The notes below the pieces were generated by a model. That model saw only the letters and a program-made list of their open reading frames with translations, did no database searches and was not told where the DNA came from. DNA of 5,122 bases from Aquirhabdus sp. GTDB lineage: Bacteria; Pseudomonadota; Gammaproteobacteria; Pseudomonadales; Moraxellaceae. The position numbers and the translations under genes were made by a program. The DNA lies in the NCBI GenBank assembly GCA_030151145.1, contig JASLEL010000010.1, positions 1 to 5,122 on the forward strand, given 5' to 3'. This document shows, piece after piece, positions 1 through 5,122 of the stretch (the first letter of the stretch is position 1; each line of letters opens with the position of its first letter).

Positions 1-720
1 CTCATTCACCATCGGAATGAAGCTTTCACCGCCTTCCAGACCAAAGCGCTTGGCACCGACATATTTACTGCCGAGGAATTTTTCCAGACCTTCGGCGGCA
101 GTCAGACGCTCTAGCAAATTTTTCTTGGTTTTAGGCGTAAAGTGCGGGATACCTCGTGCGCTTTCCAGACGTTGTTGGATCCAGCGTTTTTCTTTGGTAT
201 CGACGATATGCATGTATTCGGCACCGACCGAGCTACAGTAGATGGCTTCCATCGCAGAGACCATCTCGCCCAAGGTCGCTTCAGCCTTGCCGATCTGCAG
301 ATTACCGGTTTGAAAAATCGTATCAAAGTCGGATTTGGACAGACCATGTGCGGCTAGTTCCAGATCCGGGACTTCTTCCCGCTTCATCAGACTTAGCGGA
401 TCAAGCTTGGCTTTCTGATGACCACGACTGCGGTAGGCTGCAATCAATTGCAGTACACCGACCTGACGGCGCTCATGATCAGTACTGACCGAGCTTTGTA
501 CCATCGGCTGCGAGCGCGTGGAGTTGCGCCCGAGGAGCAGGAATTGCTCGACGATATTGCTGTGGGGCTGATCCCCTTTGGGGTATTGGTCGAACAGGGT
601 TTTCCAATCTGCTCCAACTGACGCAGGGTCCGTCAGATAATCCTCATAGAGTTCTTCGATATAGGCTGCGTTTTCTGCAGACAACTCGGTATCTGCGCGC
701 TGCATCTGTGCCTCTTGCAT
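1..720 (-). CDS. sucA: 2-oxoglutarate dehydrogenase E1 component, N-terminal part (partial at left edge)
   Basis: SucA is the thiamine diphosphate-dependent E1 subunit of the 2-oxoglutarate dehydrogenase complex. It decarboxylates 2-oxoglutarate and transfers the succinyl group to the E2 lipoyl domain. Reading the minus strand from 720 to 1 gives 240 uninterrupted codons; the family is usually about 930-950 residues, so roughly a quarter is present. The N-terminal E1 motif IEELYEDYLTDP lies at residues 21-32, the stretch YRSRGHQKAKLDPL at 96-109, GAEYMHI at 166-172 with EKRWIQQRLE at 177-186, and GAKRFGLEGGES at 222-233, just before the catalytic ThDP domain. I chose ATG 720 because the protein then begins a usual distance before the IEELYED motif; the Shine-Dalgarno (GACGAG, 8 bases upstream) is weak. 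An in-frame ATG at 780 would add 20 residues and cannot be excluded. sucB and lpd are expected beyond the edge. A terminator after sdhB suggests sucA has its own promoter. Confidence 0.96.
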   Translation of the reverse strand, partial: MQEAQMQRADTELSAENAAYIEELYEDYLTDPASVGADWKTLFDQYPKGDQPHSNIVEQFLLLGRNSTRSQPMVQSSVSTDHERRQVGVLQLIAAYRSRGHQKAKLDPLSLMKREEVPDLELAAHGLSKSDFDTIFQTGNLQIGKAEATLGEMVSAMEAIYCSSVGAEYMHIVDTKEKRWIQQRLESARGIPHFTPKTKKNLLERLTAAEGLEKFLGSKYVGAKRFGLEGGESFIPMVNE

Positions 721-761
721 GAGCGTTACTCGTCTTTTTAAATCAGTACAACCTAATCTTC

Positions 762-806
762 CGCAGAATCCGGGCGACATCTCATTCGCGCTATGCTGAT
801 TCTGCG
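762..806 (-). promoter_or_regulatory. Hairpin in the sucA leader
   Basis: CGCAGAATC at 762-770 and GATTCTGCG at 798-806 form a perfect 9-bp inverted repeat around a 27-base loop. In the sucA transcript the stem would end about 41 bases before ATG 720. The alternative in-frame ATG (780-778) lies inside the loop. No T-run follows on either strand, so it is not a terminator. A role in controlling sucA translation or transcript stability is inference. Leader RNA motifs upstream of sucA are known in other proteobacteria (the sucA and sucA-II motifs), but I cannot match this one to them by eye. Confidence 0.5.
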
Positions 807-831
807 CCTACCTGTCACATCCACGCCAGTT

Positions 832-843
832 GGTCGTCCGACC
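832..843. repeat. Short palindrome GGTCGTCCGACC
   Basis: The arms GGTCG and CGACC are perfectly complementary around a 2-base centre, about 112 bases upstream of sucA. On the plus strand TTTT follows, but a 4-bp stem with a 4-base loop is too weak to call a terminator. It could be a small operator; nothing else supports that. Confidence 0.3.
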
Positions 844-1106
844 TTTTCCGCTGTTCCCTATACAGACAAAGCCATACAGGAAAACCACAGGACATGATCC
901 AGACGTACAACCCTCTTAAATCGTAGAGGAATTTTTACCAAGACTAAGCTAAATATCTATCGCTCGCCAGAGACAAAATCCGCTTTTGCGTTAGTTTTTG
1001 TAGACGAAGATACATATCTAAACATCTTGAACCGAAAGGACAAAAATCCCTACGGAATTGCGTCCAGCGTGAGATGGACATTTTGTATAAATCAGATTGG
1101 TGAAGC

Positions 1107-1136
1107 AGAATAAAGATGGCGATTTGCCTTGTTCAA
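1107..1136 (-). promoter_or_regulatory. Candidate sucA promoter
   Basis: On the minus strand TTGAAC (1136-1131) and TATTCT (1112-1107) are separated by 18 bases; each matches the sigma-70 consensus at four of six positions. It is the best pair I found between the sdh terminator and sucA. It would give a leader of about 380 bases, which is long, so a closer promoter that I cannot recognise is possible. The need for some promoter here is inferred from the terminator behind sdhB. Confidence 0.35.
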
Positions 1137-1149
1137 CCTGCTTGACCAA
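1129..1149. promoter_or_regulatory. Operator-like inverted repeat TTGTTCAA-N5-TTGACCAA
   Basis: Two 8-base arms, TTGTTCAA (1129-1136) and TTGACCAA (1142-1149), are inverted copies with one mismatch, spaced by 5 bases. This is the layout of a dimeric regulator site. The left arm covers the -35 element of the candidate sucA promoter, so a bound protein would be expected to block that promoter. The regulator is unknown. Confidence 0.4.
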
Positions 1150-1374
1150 TATGACTTTTCAGCGTCATTGCCTTCGGTTTCATGTCGTATGATGGCAGTC
1201 TGTCAGGTTCCTCATCTATTGCACACGCGTATCTATCGGATATAAAAACATCAGCAGAGTCATTATCCTAGCGCGACAAAATCGTAACATGGAGTTTCAC
1301 GTCGCCCTGATTTTTTTGAACTATAGCTGACATTAAGCGAAAAAATATCTAAGCTCATCACTACTCATTCGAAC

Positions 1375-1404
1375 AAAAAAGCGCGCCCGGAGGCGCGCTC
1401 TTTT
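1375..1404 (-). terminator. Rho-independent terminator of the sdh operon
   Basis: Read on the minus strand, a perfect 7-bp GC stem (GCGCGCC, loop TCCG, GGCGCGC) is followed at once by six T residues (1380-1375). It begins 39 bases after the sdhB stop codon. The opposite strand ends in TCTTTT, so weak termination in the plus direction is also possible. It should stop most transcripts before sucA. Confidence 0.92.
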
Positions 1405-1437
1405 AATCGCGATGGTTCACATCAGCGACCATCAACA

Positions 1438-2142
1438 TTAACCAGCCCGATCCAGCAGCATATTACGGATATGGCCGATGGCCTTGGTCGGGTTCAGACC
1501 TTTAGGGCAAACCGACACACAGTTCATGATGCCACGGCAACGGAACAGGCTGAACGGATCATCCAGATCAGACAGGCGCTTGGCGGTATCTTTGTCACGA
1601 CTGTCCGTGATAAAACGATAAGCCTGAATCAGCGCCGATGGACCCAAGAACTTGTCAGGATTCCACCAGAACGATGGACACGATGTCGAGCAGCAGGCAC
1701 ACAGGATGCATTCATACAGGCCGTTCAGCTTTTCGCGATCTTCAGGCGACTGCAGACGCTCTCTCGGAGGCGCCGGCTGTTCGTTGATCAGATATGGACG
1801 GACCTTTTCATACTGCGTGTAGAACTGGTTCATGTCTACGACCAAATCACGGATGACCGGCAGACCCGGCAGCGGGCGCAGCACGATCTTTTGTGGCAGT
1901 TCATGCATGCTGGTCAGGCAGGCCAGACCGTTTTTGCCGTTGATGTTCATGCCATCAGAACCGCAAATGCCTTCGCGGCAGGAGCGGCGGAACGACAGGG
2001 TTTCGTCCAGTTTTTTCAGCTTGATCAGGGCATCGAGCAGCATGCGGTCATGCTCACCCAACTCCAACTGATAAGTCTGCATGTACGGTGCTTTATCCTT
2101 ATCAGGATCATAGCGATAGACTTCAAACGTACGGATACTCAT
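1438..2142 (-). CDS. sdhB: Succinate dehydrogenase iron-sulphur subunit
   Basis: SdhB is the electron-transfer subunit of complex II, on the cytoplasmic face of the inner membrane. It carries electrons from the SdhA flavin through [2Fe-2S], [4Fe-4S] and [3Fe-4S] clusters to ubiquinone. The 234-residue product has the family's usual length. The N-terminal ferredoxin domain holds SCREGICGSD with C55, C60 and D63, then C75 ([2Fe-2S]). The C-terminal domain has C145, C148, C151 and C212 ([4Fe-4S]) and C155, C202 and C208 ([3Fe-4S]), assigned by alignment to E. coli SdhB from memory. The PSFWWNP segment (156-162) includes the quinone-site proline and tryptophan. ATG 2142 was chosen because AGGAGA lies 8 bases upstream and translation starts with the typical RTFEVYRYDP; a start at 2193 would overlap sdhA and add an unlikely tail. 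Last gene of the operon, 16 bases after sdhA. Confidence 0.98.
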   Translation of the reverse strand: MSIRTFEVYRYDPDKDKAPYMQTYQLELGEHDRMLLDALIKLKKLDETLSFRRSCREGICGSDGMNINGKNGLACLTSMHELPQKIVLRPLPGLPVIRDLVVDMNQFYTQYEKVRPYLINEQPAPPRERLQSPEDREKLNGLYECILCACCSTSCPSFWWNPDKFLGPSALIQAYRFITDSRDKDTAKRLSDLDDPFSLFRCRGIMNCVSVCPKGLNPTKAIGHIRNMLLDRAG

Positions 2143-2150
2143 CTCGTTAT

Positions 2151-2156
2151 TCTCCT
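2151..2156 (-). promoter_or_regulatory. Ribosome binding site of sdhB
   Basis: AGGAGA on the minus strand sits 8 bases before ATG 2142 and directly after the sdhA stop codon (TGA, 2161-2159). It fixes the sdhB start against the longer upstream frame and suggests that ribosomes finishing sdhA can restart on sdhB. Confidence 0.85.
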
Positions 2157-2158
2157 GA

Positions 2159-3982
2159 TCAGAATGTGCGTGGCTTCGGCGGAATCGGATCAACCGTCAG
2201 CGGCTTGGTACGTACAGGCTTGTACTCCAGGCGGTTGTCGGCGGAATACCACAGCGTATGCTTACGCCACTCTTCATCATTACGACCGTTGGCCATCGTC
2301 GGATGGTCGGCAGGATGTTCATAGTCCACTACGGTGTGTGCACCACGGCACTCGTGACGGGCAGCCGCAGAGACGATCGTCGCCTTGGCAACCTCAAAGA
2401 GGTTTTCCACTTCCAATGCTTCGATACGTGCAGTGTTGAACACCTGCGACTTGTCACCGAGATGGATGTTCTTGATGCGTGGTTCCAGCGCCAGAATCTG
2501 CCGTACACCCTCATCCATCAGCGCCTGAGTACGGAATACGCCAGCGTGAGTCTGCATGATGTTACGGATTTCATCAGCCACATCCTGCGCATTCTCGCCT
2601 TGAGTCGAGTTTTGCAGTTTGTTGATCCGGCCCATGCTTTGCTGCAGTACATGCGATGGCAGTGGTTTGTAGTCGCTGTCGGAGTGACGTACGAGATCGA
2701 TGATGTGATCACCGGCCGCCTTACCGAACACGATCAGGTCGAGCAGCGAGTTAGTTCCCAGACGGTTGGCACCGTGCACGCTGACACAGGAGCACTCACC
2801 GATGGCATAGAAACCTTTGACCACGACGTTTGGCTCGCCGTCTTTCGGCACAACGACCTGACCATGGATATTGGTCGGAATCCCGCCCATCTGATAGTGG
2901 ATGGTCGGTACAACCGGAATCGGCTCTTTGGTGATGTCCAGATTGGCAAATTTTTTACCGATCTCGTAGACCGACGGCAGACGCTTCATGATGGTCTCGG
3001 CACCCAGATGGGTCATGTCGAGTACCACATAGTCGCCGCGCGGGCCACAGCCACGGCCTTCTTTGATTTCCTGGTCCATCGAGCGCGAGACAAAGTCACG
3101 TGGGGCCAGATCTTTCAGCGTTGGGGCATAGCGCTCCATGAACGGCTCGCCGTTCTTGTTACGCAGCACCGCACCTTCACCACGGCAACCTTCGGTCAGC
3201 AGCACACCGGCACCGGCCACACCCGTCGGGTGGAATTGCCAGAATTCCATATCCTGCAGCGGAATGCCTGCACGTGCAGCCATACCCAGACCGTCACCGG
3301 TATTGATATAAGCATTGGTCGATGCGGCATAGATACGACCTGCACCACCGGTGGCAAACAGAGTCGCTTTGGCCTGGAATACGCCGACTTCACCGGTTTC
3401 CTGATCAATCGCCGTCACACCCAGCACATCGCCGTCGGCATCGCAGATCAGGTCGAGTGCGATCCACTCCACAAAGAACTGAGTACCCAGCTCCAGATTC
3501 TTTTGATACAGCGTATGCAAGAGTGCATGACCAGTACGGTCAGCTGCAGCACAAGCACGTGGTACGGGCTTTTCACCGTAGTTCGAGCTATGACCACCGA
3601 ATGGACGCTGATAAATGGTCCCGTCCGGGTTACGGTCGAATGGCATGCCCATGTGTTCCAGCTCATACACCATTTTTGGTGCTTCGCGGGTCATGAACTC
3701 AATTGCATCCTCGTCACCCAGCCAGTCACCGCCTTTGACGGTGTCATAAAAGTGATAATGCCAGTTGTCTTCGGCCATATTGCCAAGACTTGCACCCACA
3801 CCACCCTGCGCCGCAACAGTATGCGAACGGGTTGGAAATACTTTAGTCAAAACGGCCACTTTCAGACCGGCGCGCGCCAATTGCAAAGAAGCACGCATCC
3901 CCGAACCACCACCACCAACAATGACGGCGTCGAAGTTCAGGGTATTGACATTGCTCATGTCATCTTTAGACAGTGCAGCCAC
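2159..3982 (-). CDS. sdhA: Succinate dehydrogenase flavoprotein subunit
   Basis: SdhA is the catalytic subunit of complex II and oxidises succinate to fumarate in the cytoplasm. With a GTG start the product is 607 residues, close to the 588 of E. coli. The Rossmann dinucleotide motif GGGGSG is at 23-28. RSHTVAAQGG (52-61) contains H54, the residue that binds FAD covalently in this family. Active-site residues are present: H251 in QFHPTG, R295 in APRDFVSR, H362 in PTIHYQMGGIPT and R407 in HGANRLGTNSLLDL. The C-terminus (EEWRKHTLWY to PPKPRTF) is typical and complete. GTG 3982 is chosen because AGGAG lies 7 bases upstream; an ATG at 3958 has only a poor site and would remove 8 residues. The gene follows sdhD by 46 bases that hold a hairpin, and precedes sdhB by 16 bases. 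Confidence 0.98.
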   Translation of the reverse strand: MAALSKDDMSNVNTLNFDAVIVGGGGSGMRASLQLARAGLKVAVLTKVFPTRSHTVAAQGGVGASLGNMAEDNWHYHFYDTVKGGDWLGDEDAIEFMTREAPKMVYELEHMGMPFDRNPDGTIYQRPFGGHSSNYGEKPVPRACAAADRTGHALLHTLYQKNLELGTQFFVEWIALDLICDADGDVLGVTAIDQETGEVGVFQAKATLFATGGAGRIYAASTNAYINTGDGLGMAARAGIPLQDMEFWQFHPTGVAGAGVLLTEGCRGEGAVLRNKNGEPFMERYAPTLKDLAPRDFVSRSMDQEIKEGRGCGPRGDYVVLDMTHLGAETIMKRLPSVYEIGKKFANLDITKEPIPVVPTIHYQMGGIPTNIHGQVVVPKDGEPNVVVKGFYAIGECSCVSVHGANRLGTNSLLDLIVFGKAAGDHIIDLVRHSDSDYKPLPSHVLQQSMGRINKLQNSTQGENAQDVADEIRNIMQTHAGVFRTQALMDEGVRQILALEPRIKNIHLGDKSQVFNTARIEALEVENLFEVAKATIVSAAARHECRGAHTVVDYEHPADHPTMANGRNDEEWRKHTLWYSADNRLEYKPVRTKPLTVDPIPPKPRTF

Positions 3983-3989
3983 AACTACT

Positions 3990-3994
3990 CTCCT
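3990..3994 (-). promoter_or_regulatory. Ribosome binding site deciding the GTG start of sdhA
   Basis: AGGAG on the minus strand is 7 bases before GTG 3982, which is ideal spacing. The in-frame TTG at 3997 lies just upstream of it and so cannot use it, and ATG 3958 is too far downstream. The sdhA start is therefore most likely the GTG. Confidence 0.75.
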
Positions 3995-4002
3995 CAAACC
4001 TG

Positions 4003-4018
4003 TAGCTCTTTAGAGCTA
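4003..4018 (-). repeat. Hairpin between sdhD and sdhA
   Basis: TAGCTCT (4003-4009) and AGAGCTA (4012-4018) are perfect 7-base inverted arms around two bases. In RNA this gives a 6-7 bp stem with a UAAA-type loop. It begins 10 bases after the sdhD stop and ends 8 bases before the sdhA ribosome binding site. No T-run follows on the minus strand, so it is not a terminator. A role in mRNA processing, stability or the sdhA:sdhD ratio is inference. Confidence 0.6.
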
Positions 4019-4028
4019 TAAACGCCGA

Positions 4029-4397
4029 TTACCAGAAAATCTGGATACCCCAGAACACGAATACAAAAATGGAAATGATGGTTGCCGCCTGCAGCACCAG
4101 ACGCAAACCGACAGCCGCACTTCCTGCATGACTCTCCGTGATGTAATCCGTAAATACGGTCCACATACCCACCCAGGCGTGGCCTGCAATGGAGATGATC
4201 GCCACGAGGCTGAACAGCTTCATGGGCAGCGTCATCATGAATCCGTACCAATGGGCAAAATCAAGCGTTTGCTGACCGGAATGGCACAGAATCCATCCCA
4301 GAACAACCACGGTATATACGGCCAGTACAATGGCCGAAATGCGCTGGACAACCCAGTCGCGCGAACCCGAACCGGTTAAACCTGTTGCACTTTTCAT
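4029..4397 (-). CDS. sdhD: Succinate dehydrogenase membrane anchor subunit D
   Basis: SdhD is the smaller membrane anchor of complex II and forms, with SdhC, the haem b and ubiquinone pocket. The 122-residue product has the usual length. Three hydrophobic segments appear at about residues 18-37, 58-79 and 96-118. The N-terminal SGSRDWVVQRISA stretch is typical. HAWVGMWTVFTDY (73-85) contains H73, matching the haem ligand H71 of E. coli, and D84-Y85, matching the quinone-site pair D82-Y83. The start at ATG 4397 overlaps the sdhC stop in TGATG, so translation is probably coupled to sdhC; the upstream GGTGG is a weak Shine-Dalgarno. A longer frame from 4460 lies wholly inside sdhC and its extra residues do not resemble SdhD. 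The N-terminal sequence is close to what I recall of Acinetobacter SdhD. Confidence 0.96.
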   Translation of the reverse strand: MKSATGLTGSGSRDWVVQRISAIVLAVYTVVVLGWILCHSGQQTLDFAHWYGFMMTLPMKLFSLVAIISIAGHAWVGMWTVFTDYITESHAGSAAVGLRLVLQAATIISIFVFVFWGIQIFW

Positions 4398-4798
4398 CAG
4401 AGCACCACCCACACAAAGGCCGCAGCAATACCGACACCGGACAGCGCCAGCATCAACCATGCGGCATTCCGGCCGCTTTGCAACTCTTCAGCGATACCCA
4501 CATCAGCCAAAAGATGCTTGATCCCGGCAAACAGATGATAGATCAGGCCAGACAGGAACACCCAAACCCCGAAACGCACGCAGATATTGCCAAAGATGTC
4601 CTGACGTACCATGTCAAAACCTTCTTGGGAAGCCAGCGAATGCTGGAGCACATAGAGCAAAGCGGGAATGAGCAGAAATAAGATCACACCAGAGATACGG
4701 TGCAGAATGGAAGCAATCGCCACAGGCGATTTGAGATTGACACTAATCACCTGACTTAGTGGCAAATTGACAGGTCTTTTGCTTTTCAAGGCGGTCAT
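4397..4798 (-). CDS. sdhC: Succinate dehydrogenase cytochrome b556 subunit C
   Basis: SdhC is the larger membrane anchor of complex II. The product is 133 residues (E. coli 129). The N-terminal KSKRPVNLPL is followed by SPVAIASILHRISGV (24-38), the family signature, in which S30 and R34 correspond to the quinone-site residues S27 and R31 of E. coli. Membrane segments lie at about 33-52, 74-93 and 111-131. YHLFAGIKHLLAD (87-99) contains H88, matching the haem ligand H84 of E. coli. ATG 4798 is chosen because MTALKSKRPVNLPL fits the family N-terminus. The ribosome binding site is poor: AGG touches the start codon and AGGT is 13 bases away. A GTG start at 4843 would add 15 residues unlike the family. 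First gene of the operon, with a leader of about 160 bases after the promoter at 4967-4995. Confidence 0.96.
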   Translation of the reverse strand: MTALKSKRPVNLPLSQVISVNLKSPVAIASILHRISGVILFLLIPALLYVLQHSLASQEGFDMVRQDIFGNICVRFGVWVFLSGLIYHLFAGIKHLLADVGIAEELQSGRNAAWLMLALSGVGIAAAFVWVVL

Positions 4799-4887
4799 CC
4801 TGTAGTTATTACCTGGTATGGACTGCAGGAGGCAGGCACACACTGGGGTTAAGGGAAATGAAAGACCCTAGCGCCATACACCAAACC

Positions 4888-4907
4888 TGTTTCAGCTTGT
4901 TTCAGCC
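4888..4907 (-). repeat. Tandem 10-base repeat in the sdh leader
   Basis: On the minus strand GGCTGAAACA is followed directly by AGCTGAAACA; nine of ten bases match. It lies about 55-75 bases inside the expected sdh transcript. The one-helical-turn period fits side-by-side protein binding on DNA, but an RNA-level role is equally possible. Confidence 0.45.
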
Positions 4908-4932
4908 AACATGACAAAATCAATGCTGTCTG

Positions 4933-4956
4933 GGTCTAAACGCATGAAGGTCTAAA
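4933..4956. repeat. Direct repeat GGTCTAAA, twice, 16 bases apart
   Basis: Exact copies of GGTCTAAA occur at 4933-4940 and 4949-4956. They lie just downstream of the sdh transcription start and in the place of the -35 region of the plus-strand TATAAT. This is where a regulator could act on both promoters. No known regulator is recognised. Confidence 0.45.
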
Positions 4957-4966
4957 GTGTGTGGAG

Positions 4967-4995
4967 AGTATAATGATTACAACAAACAATTACAA
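4967..4995 (-). promoter_or_regulatory. sdhCDAB promoter
   Basis: On the minus strand TTGTAA (4995-4990) and TATACT (4972-4967) are separated by exactly 17 bases, a good sigma-70 promoter. Transcription would start near 4960, giving a leader of roughly 160 bases before sdhC. It is the strongest promoter-like pair I found in this region. Confidence 0.7.
4969..4974 (+). promoter_or_regulatory. Plus-strand -10 element of a possible divergent promoter
   Basis: TATAAT is a perfect -10 consensus on the plus strand and shares bases with the sdh -10 on the other strand. The expected -35 position holds GAAGGT, which is poor, so the promoter would need an activator. It would serve a gene beyond the right edge. 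Confidence 0.4.
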
Positions 4996-5014
4996 ACGCG
5001 ATGACGGGCCTTCC

Positions 5015-5051
5015 TGATCAGTTTTGTTATCAGTGCCAGTGTTTTGATCAG
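5015..5051. repeat. Spaced TGATCAG repeats
   Basis: TGATCAG occurs at 5015-5021 and 5045-5051, with the variant TTATCAG at 5027-5033. The first two flank similar GTTTTG sequence. They lie about 20 bases or more upstream of the sdh -35 element, where an activator could bind. The pattern is short and could be chance. Confidence 0.3.
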
Positions 5052-5122
5052 CATCATTTCTGCAATGGACATTTGCCATGCAATCATCGGATACCATTCA
5101 CTTTCCCACTAAAACAGGCCCG

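Larger units (their letters stand above)
721..1437. other. Long intergenic region between sdhB and sucA
   Basis: These 717 bases are richer in A+T than the flanking genes and have stop codons scattered in all frames. No reading frame with a credible ribosome binding site was found. The region holds the sdhB terminator (1375-1404), a candidate sucA promoter (1107-1136) overlapped by an inverted repeat (1129-1149), repeated ATATCTA motifs (953-1351), a short palindrome (832-843) and a hairpin near the sucA start (762-806). The rest shows nothing I can identify. I saw no trace of a decayed gene, but could not search for one by similarity. Confidence 0.8.
4799..5122. other. Regulatory region upstream of sdhC, likely divergent
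   Basis: These 324 bases contain no credible gene; the plus-strand frames that open here stop within about 16 codons. They hold the sdh promoter, a plus-strand -10 consensus overlapping it, two GGTCTAAA direct repeats, a tandem 10-base repeat in the sdh leader and spaced TGATCAG motifs. In relatives such as Acinetobacter, gltA (citrate synthase) is divergent from sdhC; a gene to the right would begin beyond the edge, so this is inference. Confidence 0.7.

Noticed and set aside
1..780. sucA from the upstream ATG 780
   Set aside because: It remains possible because the frame is open, but there is no better ribosome binding site, the extra residues are atypical and they overlap the leader hairpin; 720 is preferred.
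832..847. Plus-strand terminator at GGTCGTCCGACC followed by TTTT
   Set aside because: A stem of 4 bp and four T residues are too weak, and no plus-strand gene precedes it.
1216..1290. Minus-strand frame of 24 codons in the sdhB-sucA gap
   Set aside because: It has no Shine-Dalgarno sequence and is short enough to be chance in AT-rich DNA.
1471..2439. Plus-strand open frame of 322 codons opposite sdhB
   Set aside because: It is an antisense shadow spanning sdhB and the end of sdhA, with no ribosome binding site and no recognisable domain.
2258..4021. Long plus-strand open frame of 587 codons opposite sdhA
   Set aside because: It is the antisense shadow of the sdhA reading frame; its translation is rich in His, Arg and Thr without family features, while the minus strand encodes an unmistakable SdhA.
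4397..4843. Extended sdhC from GTG 4843
   Set aside because: The extra 15 residues are not like SdhC N-termini, whereas ATG 4798 gives the expected KSKRPVNLPL beginning.
4973..5017. Plus-strand frame of 14 codons starting inside the TATAAT element
   Set aside because: It starts within the -10 element itself, so it could not be translated from that promoter, and it is very short.
5005..5122. CGGGCCT and AGGCCCG as long-range inverted repeat
   Set aside because: Seven bases at over 100 bases distance are expected by chance, and there is no insertion-like content between them.

Overview
The window carries a TCA-cycle locus, all on the minus strand: a complete succinate dehydrogenase operon (sdhC-sdhD-sdhA-sdhB) followed by the first 240 codons of the E1 component of 2-oxoglutarate dehydrogenase (sucA), which runs off the left edge. 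Base composition is near 50% GC in the genes and lower between them. Protein features and gene order point to a gammaproteobacterium. The SdhC and SdhD N-termini resemble those I remember from Acinetobacter and relatives, so a Moraxellaceae member with more GC than Acinetobacter is my best guess. This is recall, not a database result.

Layout, right to left (direction of transcription): 4799-5122 is a regulatory region with a good sdh promoter (TTGTAA-N17-TATACT) whose -10 overlaps a perfect plus-strand TATAAT. This suggests a divergent gene beyond the right edge; in related bacteria that neighbour is often gltA, but it is not visible here. Next come sdhC (4798-4397), sdhD (4397-4029, overlapping sdhC by one base), a 46-base spacer holding a hairpin and a strong ribosome binding site, sdhA (GTG start, 3982-2159) and sdhB (2142-1438). 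A strong intrinsic terminator stands about 40 bases after sdhB. Some 655 bases of AT-richer non-coding DNA follow, and then sucA starts at 720.

The products work together. SdhC and SdhD anchor the complex in the inner membrane and bind haem b and ubiquinone. SdhA oxidises succinate on a covalently bound FAD. SdhB passes the electrons through three iron-sulphur clusters to the quinone. SucA begins the preceding TCA step, the decarboxylation of 2-oxoglutarate on the way to succinyl-CoA. All expected catalytic and cofactor residues in the four Sdh proteins are present, so the enzymes look ordinary and functional.

The less ordinary content is in the non-coding DNA: the terminator and long gap that separate sdh from sucA, a 9-bp-stem hairpin in the sucA leader with a second possible start codon in its loop, an operator-like inverted repeat over a candidate sucA promoter, a perfect hairpin between sdhD and sdhA, and short direct repeats around the divergent promoter and in the sdh leader. 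I see no mobile element, CRISPR array, tRNA or rRNA, and no evidence for an undescribed protein system.
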